Shown here: piece after piece, positions 48,859 through 58,361 of the stretch
Numbering within the stretch: the first letter of the stretch is position 1
Layout: every line of letters starts with the position of its first letter
NCBI RefSeq assembly: GCF_026914285.1
Contig: NZ_CP113864.1
Location: forward strand, 2,015,001-2,079,000
Direction of reading: 5' to 3'
Origin: Caldicellulosiruptor naganoensis
GTDB lineage: Bacteria > Bacillota > Thermoanaerobacteria > Caldicellulosiruptorales > Caldicellulosiruptoraceae
DNA: 64,000 nucleotides
The notes under the pieces: model-generated
Database searches by the model: none
What the model saw: only the letters and a program-made list of their open reading frames with translations
Told to the model about the DNA's origin: nothing
Made by a program: the position numbers and the translations under genes

Positions 48859-49980
48859 ATGGCTGCATCAAAGGTGTATTTCACAGACTTTAAAACCAAA
48901 CCGGGGTATAATATGCTTGACAAGCTTGAAAATCTTGTGAAAAAGGCAGGGATCGAAACAATCGATTTCAAAAACAAGTTTGTTGCTATCAAGGTCCACT
49001 TTGGAGAACCAGGAAACCTTGCGTATATAAGACCAAACTATGTCGCAAGGATTGTGAAACTCATCAAAAGCCTCGGTGGAAAACCGTTTGTGACAGATGC
49101 AAACACACTTTACACAGGAAGAAGGAGCAACGCTTTGGATCACTTAGAAGCTGCGTATGAAAATGGGTTTAACCCGCTTGTGCTTGGCTGTCACGTTATC
49201 ATTGCTGATGGACTCAAAGGAACAGAGTACAGAGAGATTGAGGTAAACCTCAAACACACACAAAAAGCAAAGATTGGATCTGCCATTGCAGACGCTGATA
49301 TTATAATCTCAATGAACCACTTTAAAGGTCATGAGATGACAGGGTTTGGTGGCGCTATCAAAAATATCGGGATGGGTTCTGGCTCCCGCGGTGGAAAGCT
49401 TTTTATGCACTCATCTTCAAAGCCGGTTATAAAGACATCAAAATGTGTTGGCTGTGGAATGTGCGTCAAAAGCTGTGCTCAGCTTGCTATAACTTTGAAT
49501 GAGAAGAAAAAAGCGGTAATTAGCTATGAAAAGTGTGTTGGATGTGGCCAGTGCGTTGCAGTGTGCCAGTTTGAAGCGGCAACAGTCAAGTGGGATGAGG
49601 CAGCATCAATCGCAAGCGAAAAGATTGCTGAGTATGCGTATGCAGTGCTCAAAGATAAGCCTCATTTTCATGTAAACTTTATAATGAACATATCACCTGA
49701 CTGTGACTGCTGGTCACACAATGATATTCCTATTGCACCAGACATTGGTATTGCAGCATCATTTGACCCTGTTGCGCTTGACAAGGCATGTGTTGACCTT
49801 GTAAATAGCTCTGCATTCACACCAGCTGGGTCTGTGTTTGAAAAGGCAAAACACATTGAAGTTGATGGCAAGATTGACAGGTTTAAGAGCGTTCATCCTG
49901 ACACAGACTGGAGAGTTGCACTAAAGCATGCTCAAGAGATTGGGCTTGGAAGTTTAGAGTATGAGCTTGTGAAGGTATAG
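48859..49980 (+). CDS. DUF362-family protein with two 4Fe-4S clusters
   Basis: A 373-residue protein with an N-terminal DUF362 domain (IKVHFGEPGNLAYIRPNYVA, ISMNHFKGHEMTGFGGAIKN) and a ferredoxin domain near residues 190-235 (CVGCGMCVKSC, CVGCGQCVAVC). These proteins are probable Fe-S electron carriers of uncertain partner. ATG 48859 is preceded by GGAGAGAAC. The stop codon lies within the 17-bp direct repeat at the left side of a degenerate IS. Confidence 0.88.
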   Translation: MAASKVYFTDFKTKPGYNMLDKLENLVKKAGIETIDFKNKFVAIKVHFGEPGNLAYIRPNYVARIVKLIKSLGGKPFVTDANTLYTGRRSNALDHLEAAYENGFNPLVLGCHVIIADGLKGTEYREIEVNLKHTQKAKIGSAIADADIIISMNHFKGHEMTGFGGAIKNIGMGSGSRGGKLFMHSSSKPVIKTSKCVGCGMCVKSCAQLAITLNEKKKAVISYEKCVGCGQCVAVCQFEAATVKWDEAASIASEKIAEYAYAVLKDKPHFHVNFIMNISPDCDCWSHNDIPIAPDIGIAASFDPVALDKACVDLVNSSAFTPAGSVFEKAKHIEVDGKIDRFKSVHPDTDWRVALKHAQEIGLGSLEYELVKV

Positions 49981-49989
49981 AGAATATTC

Positions 49990-51084
49990 GGCACGTGGTG
50001 AAGACATATTTACCACCTAATTTATTACAGAACAGAGAATAGAAAGTACCTACCTTCTTCAGAATATCCTCAAGAAGTAACGTAGGAAACTGAAAGACAT
50101 GGGAGGAGACCAAAGTTTTGAAGTCCCTGAACTTTTCAAATGGTGTCCTCCCATTCATCCCTTTGCCATTATGAGGTCTGAAGAAATTCCATGTATCCTG
50201 CCATCTTTGGGCTCTTTGAATAAATTCATCTTTTGTTTTGCATCTTTCAGCATGAATCATCAAAAAATACTCATCATCCGCTCTATGTGAATTTTCAATT
50301 ATACCCATCAAGTGTTTTGCTTTTGGTGGAATAGGATTTAGCTCTACTCTTAAAAATGACAACATCTCATTCCACTCCTTAAGCTTTTTTTCGCTCCCAC
50401 CACAAAACTCTGCTCCATTGTCTAATCTTATCCTTATTTGGTTTCTCACATTATGTGTCCTAAGCCATAAAGCTACCAATAGGACAAACATAAAACCAAA
50501 AGTAGATGAAAGCTCGTATGAATAAGCTGTAAATCTTGTCCTTGTTGCAACATCTATAATGTTCCATTCATAACATGGTAGATTGTATTTTTTAATGTGC
50601 TCATATACTTCTTTGGGAAGACTATCTTTGTCTAAAAGATATTTTGTATCAAGCTGGAATTCAGAAAAGGGAATAAGAGCTTCGTAATCATACAAACTTC
50701 TTTCTCCCTTTTTTGTCTTCCTTGTTTTTCCCAGGTAGCAGCATTTCTTTTGAGAATTGATTTTATCGTGTTTTCACTTATTTTAACACCGTATTTTCTG
50801 AACAAATAAAGGGAAAGACGTCTGTATTCTTGAATCCTGTTCTTTTAGCCTCTTGGGAAATAGGCTTTTCAAGTTCAGAAGAAAGTTTTTTAGGGCAAGT
50901 TTTAGGTTTTCTTGATTTATCCTCAAGGGGACCATATATTGCTCTTCTTATAGTAGCTCTTGATACACCTAATATTTTAGCAGTTTTTTATACGTTTTTG
51001 TTATTTGCCTCAAATACTTTTCGAACTAATTCTCTTGCTTTTTCGGGAGATATTTTTCTTATTTCGTGATATGGTATAATATTC
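49990..51084 (-). pseudogene. IS481-like integrase-core transposase, multiply broken
   Basis: Starting at ATG 51082-51084 the frame reads MNIIPYHEIRKISPEKAREL; a TAA follows after about 32 codons (NKNV). The helix-turn-helix resumes (KTAKILGVSRATIRRAIYGP), and at least two frameshifts near 50,700-50,850 separate it from the integrase core (49,990-50,695), which still shows the catalytic Asp in RIRLDNGAEFCGG and Glu in MGIIENSHRADDEY. The core frame runs through the element's left end without a stop. It cannot make a functional transposase. Confidence 0.75.
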
Positions 51085-51220
51085 ATAGCAGGCTGTCCTC
51101 CCATCCTGGTAGTTTTTGAATATTTCTTTTGAATGGTAGGTTACACTTCTTAATTATATCAAGCAGGAGGGAGGCAGCCTCAATTCTTTTTATAACCTTC
51201 TCCTTAGTATCTTCGCACAT
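51083..51220 (-). CDS. Small orf at the start of the degenerate IS
   Basis: A 45-residue frame (MCEDTKEKVIKRIEAASLLL, ending WEDSLL) whose stop overlaps the transposase start (ATGA). It may be a small first orf of this IS. No family is recognised and expression is doubtful. Confidence 0.3.
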   Translation of the reverse strand: MCEDTKEKVIKRIEAASLLLDIIKKCNLPFKRNIQKLPGWEDSLL

Positions 51221-51276
51221 TCTTTCGCTGTGGTAAATATCTTTACACCTATTCGAGGTATAGAGAATATTCTTCC

Positions 51277-51305
51277 TTGCCAAACTGCCGCTTTTCTGGT
51301 ATGAT
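51277..51305 (+). promoter_or_regulatory. Promoter of the c-di-AMP riboswitch transcript
   Basis: TTGCCA (51277-51282) and TATGAT (51300-51305) with a 17-base spacer, 25 bases ahead of the riboswitch. The -35 box begins only four bases after the IS flanking repeat. Confidence 0.7.
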
Positions 51306-51330
51306 AAAAATCATAATAAAAAATAAAATC

Positions 51331-51464
51331 AAAAAAGCTGAATTCCTGTGGCAAAATCCACAGGATAGGGGGGACCCACTTTTTTGGGGTGAATCAAGGC
51401 ATCTTGCCTTGTAGGGCAAATATCCCTTTCTGCCCGAACCCGTCAGCTAACCCCCGAAGCTTTG
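51331..51464 (+). promoter_or_regulatory. c-di-AMP riboswitch (ydaO/yuaA class)
   Basis: The conserved core of the ydaO-yuaA class is present in order: GCTGAAT after P1, then GGGGGGACCCA, GGGGTGAATC, GTAGGGCAAA and CCGAACCCGTCAGCTAACC, closing with CGAAGC. Helix P1 pairs AAAGC (51334-51338) with GCTTT (51459-51463). No terminator follows. The ribosome-binding-site strand GAAAGGGA (51464-51471) is perfectly complementary to TCCCTTTC (51423-51430) inside the aptamer, so translation control by mutually exclusive pairing is possible. The class responds to c-di-AMP. Confidence 0.93.
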
Positions 51465-51482
51465 AAAGGGAGGTTTGTTTTT

Positions 51483-52841
51483 ATGAATGTCAAATTTAAT
51501 CCAAAGACTCACATTCTTGAGATTGAGTATCAGTTCAGAGACGTTGATGAACCAAATCTTTTTAGGAACATCTATCCTTATAATGAAGTACCAAGGCTTG
51601 TTTTCAACCACAGGATTGTGCCCATGAACGTCCCAGAAAAACTTTATATTACCGACACAACTTTCAGAGACGGCCAGCAATCACGCTCACCTTACACTGT
51701 TGAACAAATCTGTAGAATTTATGACTATTTGCATGAGCTTGACAATGGAAGTGGCATTATTCTTCACACAGAATTTTTTGTGTACTCAAAGCAGGACAAG
51801 GAAGCAGTTTTAAAATGTTTGGAAAAAGGTTATGATTTCCCAAAGGTAACTGCTTGGATTCGCGCAAAAAAAGAGGATTTTGAGATTGTAAAAAGTCTTG
51901 GTATCAAGGAAACAGGAATTCTGGTTTCATGCTCGGACTATCACATTTTTAAGAAGCTCAAGATGACACGAAGCCAGGCAATGAAGCAATACTTAGAGAT
52001 TGTGTCGGCAGCTTTAGAGGCAGGAATTATTCCAAGGTGCCATTTTGAAGACATTACACGCGCAGACTTTTACGGGTTTGTCCTGCCGTTTATAAATGAG
52101 CTTATGAAGCTTTCGAAAGAGGCAAATATGCCTGTAAAAATCAGAGCCTGTGATACCTTAGGACTTGGCTCACCAATACCGGGGGTGGCTCTTCCAAGAA
52201 GCGTTCCTCAAATAATCTATGGTATTGTCAACTATGGTGAAGTGCCATCTGAGTGGCTTGAATGGCATGGGCACAATGATTTTTACAAGGCTGTGATAAA
52301 CTCTACAATGGCATGGCTTTATGGTGCTTCAATGGTAAACACATCACTTTTAGGAATAGGTGAGCGAACCGGCAACACTCCATTAGAGGCAATGGTGATG
52401 GAATATATTCAGATAAGAGGGTCTGCAGACGGTATGAATGTTGCTGTGATATCTGAGATTGCCGACTATTTTAAAAGAGAAATAGGCTATGAAATTCCGC
52501 CAATGACGCCCTTTGTTGGTGACAACTTTAACGCAACACGGGCTGGAATTCACGCAGACGGGCTTATGAAGGATGAGGAAATCTACAATATATTTGATAC
52601 AGGTAAAATCTTGGGAAGACCACCAAAGGTTATTATAGATGCATACTCAGGCATTGCAGGAATTGTAATCTGGATAAACAGGTATTTTAAAGACAGCGGT
52701 ATTGACATTCAGGTTGACAAAAAAGACCCAAGGGTTCAGAAGGTCAAAGAGTGGGTAGACAGTCAATATGAAAATGGAAGAAATACATCAATAAGTGATG
52801 AAGAGTTAAAAGAGGTTGTAAGCAAAATATTTGGACTGTAA
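51483..52841 (+). CDS. Re-citrate synthase-like / HMGL-domain acyltransferase
   Basis: A 452-residue enzyme of the pyruvate carboxyltransferase/HMG-CoA lyase superfamily. The barrel begins YITDTTFRDGQQSRSPYTVE, with acidic and His metal ligands (FRDGQQ; EWHGHND), and a LLGIGERTGNTPLEAMV segment. Length and these motifs resemble the Re-type citrate synthase of Clostridium kluyveri more than 2-isopropylmalate synthase, which has a long C-terminal regulatory domain absent here. It would make citrate from oxaloacetate and acetyl-CoA for glutamate synthesis. ATG 51483 is nine bases from GGGAGG. Homocitrate synthase is the main alternative. Confidence 0.72.
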   Translation: MNVKFNPKTHILEIEYQFRDVDEPNLFRNIYPYNEVPRLVFNHRIVPMNVPEKLYITDTTFRDGQQSRSPYTVEQICRIYDYLHELDNGSGIILHTEFFVYSKQDKEAVLKCLEKGYDFPKVTAWIRAKKEDFEIVKSLGIKETGILVSCSDYHIFKKLKMTRSQAMKQYLEIVSAALEAGIIPRCHFEDITRADFYGFVLPFINELMKLSKEANMPVKIRACDTLGLGSPIPGVALPRSVPQIIYGIVNYGEVPSEWLEWHGHNDFYKAVINSTMAWLYGASMVNTSLLGIGERTGNTPLEAMVMEYIQIRGSADGMNVAVISEIADYFKREIGYEIPPMTPFVGDNFNATRAGIHADGLMKDEEIYNIFDTGKILGRPPKVIIDAYSGIAGIVIWINRYFKDSGIDIQVDKKDPRVQKVKEWVDSQYENGRNTSISDEELKEVVSKIFGL

Positions 52842-52850
52842 AAAAACAAG

Positions 52851-52885
52851 CAAGGCTGCCACTTGAAAACGGCAGCCTTATGTTA
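52851..52885. terminator. Bidirectional terminator
   Basis: AAGGCTGCC pairs with GGCAGCCTT across a ten-base loop. On the minus strand it is followed by GCTTGTTTTTTT, giving a good terminator for araD; it may also serve the convergent citrate-synthase-like gene. Confidence 0.8.
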
Positions 52886-52925
52886 TATTAACAACCCTTT
52901 CTTGTGCTGGGGGAAAAGTAATTTT

Positions 52926-53569
52926 TTATTTTTGCCCATATTTTGTCATGTACCTCTCATGAGCTCTTTTTACCTCATCAGGTGGAATCTCGATAGGCTC
53001 GCCCATCATCTTTGCAATAAATACTGTTTTGCAACATCTTCTACCATAACAGCCGCTTTTACTGCCTCATCAACAGTCCTTCCTATTGTAAATACTCCAT
53101 GGTTTTGAAGAAGAATTGCCGGGCTTTCTCCTATATACTCAACTATTACCTTGCCTATGTCTTCACCACCAATCTGAGCATACGGTCCGCGTGGAATCTC
53201 ACAGCCAAACTCATTGGCAATTGCTGTCAAATATACTTTTATTGGCTGGCCCAGTGCTGCAAATGCCGTTGCATAGTTAGAATGTGTGTGCACCACTGCA
53301 TTTATATGTGGCATGTGCTTGTATACATAAAGATGCATGAGGGTGTCTGTAGATGGTTTTAAATTTCCTTCAACAACATTTCCGTCCATGTCAACAGCTA
53401 CCATCTTATCAGGGGTCAAATCATCGTACATCACACCTGAGGGCTTTATAACAACAAAATTTGTCTCAGGGTCGCGAGCTGACACATTTCCGGATGTCCA
53501 TGTAACAAGACCATATTTTGGAAGATATAAATTGTATTTGCAAACAAGCTCTTTTAAGCTTTCAAGCAT
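52926..53569 (-). pseudogene. araD: L-ribulose-5-phosphate 4-epimerase, one-base frameshift near the end
   Basis: AraD epimerises L-ribulose 5-phosphate to D-xylulose 5-phosphate. The first 180 residues are intact: TSGNVSARDP, the zinc histidines in VVHTHSNYATAF and the C-terminal LLQNHGVFTIG. After VEDVAKQ the frame leaves the family sequence and stops at 53006. Adding one A in the GCAAAACAG stretch near 53,030 restores VAKTVFIAKMMGEPIEIPPD to a natural stop at 52926. The lost tail of about 28 residues is short, so partial activity or a sequencing error are possible. It starts three bases after araR, its AGGAGG inside the araR end. Confidence 0.8.
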
Positions 53570-53571
53570 TT

Positions 53572-54627
53572 TTAAAATCCTCCTTTTGTTGAATTTCTGA
53601 AGATTATCTCACATTCAACCTCTTCCTTGACGCCAGTTCTGCTCTTCCTTATCATAGATAGTGCTGCTTTTGCTGCCATCTCGCCAAGCTTTTCTTTTGG
53701 GTGTTCAACTGTTGTGAGCTTTATTTCTGTCAGTGTAGAAAGGAGTGAGTTGTCATACCCTGTAACTGATATATCTTGAGGAATTCTAAATCCCATTTCT
53801 TTTAGCTTTACACAAAGAGGAAGAGCAATCTTGTCATTGTAACAAACAGCAGCATCAAATCTTTCTCTTGAGATGATTTCAGCTGCTCTGGTATGAACAA
53901 AATTGTATTCCTCACTTGTAAAAAAGATTGCATTAAACTCTGCTTGTGCCTCCTTGCATGCTTTTTCAAACCCACTATACCTTTTTATCCCCTGCAAATC
54001 GTCGCCTTTGAAAATGCCAAGAAGCTTTTTGCACCCACTTTTTATAAGACTCTGAGTAAGCTTATAAACTGCCGACTTGTCTTTGGTTATTATGTAGTTT
54101 TGTGCTATCTCTTGTAAAATAGTGTTGATGAAAATTACAGGAATCTCTTTTTGTATAAGTTTTCTGTAAAGCTCTTGATTTTTAGAAGGCAAGGCACTTT
54201 TTGTCGGCTCTATTATGACAGCGTCTATGTTGGGGTTGTTTATTATGCTCTCCAAGTGATATCTTTCAAATTCATAGCTGTTGTCAGTCGAAAACAGCAA
54301 AAGACCATACCCTTCATGTGCTATCACCTTTTCAATTCCCCTTATAATCAGGGGAAAGATGTAGTCGGATATAAATGTTGTCAGAACAGCAATGCATTTA
54401 GAGCTGTCGGCACTTTTCTTTGCAACAAACGTACCTCTCCCCTTTTGAGACACAAGGAGTCCTTCAAACTCAAGTTCCATTATAGCTCTTCTTACAGTGT
54501 GACGAGAAACTTTGAACTTTCTTGCAAGCATATTTTCTGAATAAATCTTTTCGCCCTCTTTGAACTTGCCAGAGTTAATTCCTTCAATAATAAAATCTTT
54601 TATAATCTCATATTTGGTTTTGCTCAT
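53572..54627 (-). CDS. araR: AraR-type GntR/LacI transcriptional regulator
   Basis: A 351-residue regulator with an N-terminal GntR winged helix (YSENMLARKFKVSRHTVRRA, about residues 30-49) and a C-terminal LacI-like sensor domain (VTGYDNSLLSTLTEIKLTTV). This combination is typical of AraR, the L-arabinose-responsive repressor of Firmicutes, and fits its place between araB and araD. ATG 54627 (MSKTKYEII) is preferred, since the longer reading from 54666 crosses a candidate operator. The gene looks intact, unlike both neighbours. Confidence 0.9.
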   Translation of the reverse strand: MSKTKYEIIKDFIIEGINSGKFKEGEKIYSENMLARKFKVSRHTVRRAIMELEFEGLLVSQKGRGTFVAKKSADSSKCIAVLTTFISDYIFPLIIRGIEKVIAHEGYGLLLFSTDNSYEFERYHLESIINNPNIDAVIIEPTKSALPSKNQELYRKLIQKEIPVIFINTILQEIAQNYIITKDKSAVYKLTQSLIKSGCKKLLGIFKGDDLQGIKRYSGFEKACKEAQAEFNAIFFTSEEYNFVHTRAAEIISRERFDAAVCYNDKIALPLCVKLKEMGFRIPQDISVTGYDNSLLSTLTEIKLTTVEHPKEKLGEMAAKAALSMIRKSRTGVKEEVECEIIFRNSTKGGF

Positions 54628-54638
54628 TTTATCATCAT

Positions 54639-54652
54639 CTTGTCCATACGAG
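54639..54652. promoter_or_regulatory. Candidate AraR operator
   Basis: CTTGTCCATACGAG is an imperfect palindrome (CTTGT/ACGAG) with the TTGT...AC spacing of AraR sites. It lies 12 bases ahead of the araR start codon, suggesting autoregulation. Confidence 0.4.
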
Positions 54653-54708
54653 TTTATTTTTATCATACCACTTAAAAATTTTTAAATCAATACCATTATT
54701 TAACTTGC

Positions 54709-54763
54709 AGGCTACCCTTCAAAAAGTCCGAAAAGCTTTTTAAAAATGGGTAGCCTGTTTTTG
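54709..54763 (+). other. Strong stem-loop between araB and araR
   Basis: CAGGCTACCC pairs with GGGTAGCCTG around a loop with its own small stem. The T tract is on the plus strand (CTGTTTTTG), although no plus-strand gene ends here; on the minus strand it may attenuate or stabilise the araB message ahead of araR. Confidence 0.5.
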
Positions 54764-54786
54764 AAAAGTTAAAAGACCTAAAAGTT

Positions 54787-56470
54787 TTACATCCTTGAAA
54801 CTTTTTCTTTTATCTCTTTAAGCCTCTTCATCACATCATTTGCTCCACGGCCAAAGAAGTCGTGAAGAATTCTGTATTCTCTGTAGAGTTTCTTGTAAAT
54901 CTCATGGTTTTGTGGATGTGGTTTGTAAGAATAGTCTTTTAGTTTTGCCATCTTCTTTGCAGCCTCGAATATGCTGTCATATCCGCCTTTTTCTTTTCCA
55001 GCAGCAACTGCACCAAACATAGCAGAACCAAGTGCCGGTGTTTGAGGTGAAGCTGACACTTTTATTTCAAGCCCTGTTACATCAGCATAAATCTGCATCA
55101 AAAGCTCGTCTTTCTCAGCAATCCCACCACACGCATAAAGCTCTCTTATCTCTATGCCATGCTCATTGAAATTGTCAATTATTATCTTTGTGCCATACGC
55201 CGTTGCCTCAATCAAGGCTCTATACATCTCCTCTGGCTTTGTGGTTAGGGTCATGCCAAGCATCATGCCAGTGAGGTCTGCATCAACCAGAATTGACCTG
55301 TTACCATTCCACCAGTCAAGCGCCAAAAGCCCACTTTGGCCAGGCTTTAAAGTCTTTGCTTTTTCTTTTAGAAGCTGGTAGATATTTAATCCTTTTTGCT
55401 TTGCTTCTTCAAAGTAATGCGCTGGCACGCAGTTTTCAACAAACCACTCAAAATGGTCACCAACACAGCTCTGGCCTGCCTCATACCCATAAAAGCCAGG
55501 TAAAATTCCATCCTCAACACAACCACAGATACCAGGCACCATCTTTTCTTCATTCCACAAAAGCATGTGGCATGTAGATGTTCCGATTATCATCAGCATC
55601 TTACCAATATCAGTAATCACAACAGCAGGAACTGAAACATGCGCATCCACATTTGCAACTGCAACAGCTGTCCCAGGATTGAGTCCCATTAGCTTTGCCA
55701 TCTCCTCTGTGAGCTCTCCAGCTTTTTGACCGATAGGGTATATATCGCGGGATAGCTTTTCATCAACAACATTTTTAAGCCTTGGATGAAGTGCCTTGAA
55801 AAACTCTCTTGAAAAACTCTTTTGAAGGATATCCTTCCCTCTTGCTCCAGATAGCTTTATATCCTGCTGTGCATGAGTTCCTCTTCTCAACCCCTGTCAT
55901 TTTCATTACAATCCAGTCAGCAGCCTCGATAAATCTATCTGCCTCTTCATACACCTCTGGTGCTTCTTCTAAAATCTGCATGATTTTGGGGAATAGCCAC
56001 TCGGATGAAATCTTTCCGCCATATCTTTGTAAAAACTTCTCGCCTCTTTCTTGAGCTATCTGGTTTAGCCTATTTGCATATTTTTGAGCAGCATGGTGTT
56101 TCCACAGCTTAACATAGGCATGAGGATTTGATTTGAACTTGGGAAGCTCACAAAGCGGTGTCCCATCCTTTTTGATAGGAAGCATTGTGCAGGCTGTAAA
56201 GTCAATTCCTATTCCAATCACATCATCTTTTGAAACACCTGCTTTTTTCAAGACATCTGGAACAGTTGTTGCTAAAACCTCTATATAATCCTGTGGATGT
56301 TGAAGTGCCCAGTCATAAGGAAGTTTTGTACCATCTGGCAAGCTCTCGTCCATAACTCCATGAGTGTACTCTTTCACACTTGTTGCAACCTCTTCACCTG
56401 TCTCAACATTTACAAGCACTGCTCTTCCTGACTGTGTCCCAAAATCAATTCCTATACTGAACTTTGCCAT
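54787..56470 (-). pseudogene. araB: L-ribulokinase disrupted by a 13-bp tandem duplication
   Basis: AraB phosphorylates L-ribulose. Two overlapping frames together cover the whole enzyme: N-terminal FGGY half from ATG 56470 ([27 protein letters not shown]) and C-terminal half to 54787 ([39 protein letters not shown]). They are split because the 13 bases CTTGAAAAACTCT (plus strand) occur twice in tandem at 55795-55807 and 55808-55820. Removing one copy restores [15 protein letters not shown] and a single frame of about 556 codons. The start follows GGGGGA. The duplication is not a homopolymer error and could revert by slippage. Confidence 0.9.
55795..55820. repeat. Perfect 13-bp tandem duplication within araB
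   Basis: Two adjacent identical copies of CTTGAAAAACTCT. One copy is needed for the AraB frame; two shift it by one base. Confidence 0.92.
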
Positions 56471-56627
56471 AAAAATCCCCCTTTTCCCCTTTGCTTGTGC
56501 ATACATGTTTCTTTAAAAATATAGTAGCATATATGCAAAAAGAACAAAAGAGAAGGAGTGAAAAAAGTTGTACGTGAACAATTTCACATCCTTCTGTTTT
56601 AGATGCTAAAATACTATGGTACTATCT

Positions 56628-58361
56628 TTATCGTATTTTAGGTGTCTCATCTTGCTTTTTAAGCTCAGCTATCTCTTCTATTCTCATTGGCTTTGAAAAA
56701 TAATAGCCTTGAAATTCATCGCAGCCTAATTCCTTTAATATCTCATATTGCTCTTTTCTTTCAACACCTTCAGCAATTGTTTTCAAATTCATTTCTTTTG
56801 CCATATAAATGATATTTTTAACAATAACATATTCATTACCAAAAAACTCTATTCTGCTTATAAACTTTTTGTCAATCTTGAGGGCATGAATAGGAAGTGT
56901 CAAAAGTAGCTCAAGGGACGAATAACCTGTGCCAAAATCATCTATTGAAATCTTGATGCCTTTTTCATAAAGTTTATTAAAAATTTCTTTTGAAAGTTCT
57001 AAATTATTTAAAATTACCCTCTCAGTTACTTCTATCTCAATATCTTCCGAAGTCACGTTGTGTTTTTCCAGATATTTGCTTAAAATACCCACCATATTAT
57101 ACATAGCAAACTCTTTTCCTGACAAATTTATGGCAACCGGTATTTTCTTGAAACCATTTTCTTTTATATATTTTACATCTCTGCAAACAATATCCAATAT
57201 GAGCCTGTTTAACTCATACACAAGGCCGCTCTCTTCTGCAATCTGGATAAACTTGTCTGGGGTCAAGATCCCTTTCTGGGAGTTCCACCTCAGAAGTGCC
57301 TCAAACCCAACAACCGTCCTACCATCACGGGATACTTTTGGCTGATATACTAAAAAGAACTGTTTATTTTGAATTCCTTTTAAGATTTCAGACTCAATTT
57401 CAACTCTTCTCAAAATCTCTTCTGTCATAGACCTTTCATAAAACTCATAAAGACTTTTGCCCATATCCTTTCCACGCTTTTTGGCCATTGTGAGGGCAAT
57501 TTCTGCATTTTGTAAAATTGTATCAGCTTCTGTGCCATCCTGCGGGTATCCAGCAATCCCTATGTTGATGTTTGTATATAACCATTTTCCCATTACACTC
57601 CAACTTCTTGAAAATCTTTCTACAAGATTTTCTACAATTTGTACAACCGAAGCTTTCTCTACATCTGTTGTCACTACTACAAATTCATCCCCACCAAATC
57701 TGCTGAAAATCCATTCTTTTGGCAAAAACTTTTTTATCTCCATTGCTATCGACTTTAAAAATTCATCTCCTACTGCATGTCCAAATATTTTATTGATATA
57801 ACCAAAATTACTAACTTCAATAAATATCATCCAAAATTTTGTATTTTCTTTCTTGCTCTCCTCTATTCTCTCTCTAATCTTTTCGTTTAAAAAGTTTCTA
57901 TTTGGAAGTCCCGTCACATCATCGTAATATGCAATAAGTTCAATATACCTGTTCAGTCTCAAATCACATGAAACATGTGGTGTTACATCTTCAAATGTCC
58001 CCACTATCCTAAATGGTATTCCCTTTTTATAGAGGATGGTAGCACAAACAAAAATCTATCTGCCTTCCTTTAGCTTTACTCTGATGGAAAAACCATTTTG
58101 TTTATTCTCTATACTTTCTTTTGCAAGATTTAAAAGGTGGATAAATTCATTTTCAGCCAACAGCTTTTGGACATAGTCCTCAATATTCTCACTTTGTATT
58201 GTAAGATACACAACGCCGTCTGACAGATAAATCTTCTTTTCTTTGATATCATATAGCCAAAATCCTCTTTCTGATTTTATTGCCTGCTCAAACCTTTCAA
58301 ACTGGGTATCGGTAAGCTCTATAAAATCCTTTATCCATAAATCAACCGTAGTTTCTTTCAT
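56628..58361 (-). pseudogene. PAS-GGDEF-EAL c-di-GMP protein with internal amber codon
   Basis: A single frame of 577 codons is interrupted only by TAG at 58056-58058, where Trp is expected (KLKEGR, stop, then IFVCATILYKKG). The N-terminal part (58059-58361) is a PAS-like sensor; its end, RIVGTFEDVTPH, lies downstream of the stop. The GGDEF domain has the intact active site RFGGDEFVVV but no RxxD inhibitory site. The EAL domain has GFEALLRW, IEVTERV, DDFGTGYSS and AEGVERKEQ, all active-type. The part after the stop could start at GTG 58004 and yield GGDEF-EAL without the sensor. Confidence 0.85.

Larger units (their letters stand above)
49973..51272. mobile_element. Degenerate insertion sequence with 17-bp flanking direct repeat
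   Basis: AGGTATAGAGAATATTC occurs at 49973-49989 and again at 51256-51272. Between them, imperfect inverted ends (GGCACGTGGTGAAGACATAT from 49990, and CGAATAGGTGTAAAGATATT inverted from 51255) share TATTTACCAC further in. The interior holds a small orf and a transposase with several lesions. The repeat length suggests either a long target duplication or inclusion of element ends. Confidence 0.7.

Noticed and set aside
49883-49989. Extension of the transposase frame into the DUF362 gene
   Set aside because: The frame simply lacks a stop at the element end; the DUF362 gene on the plus strand is clearly coding there.
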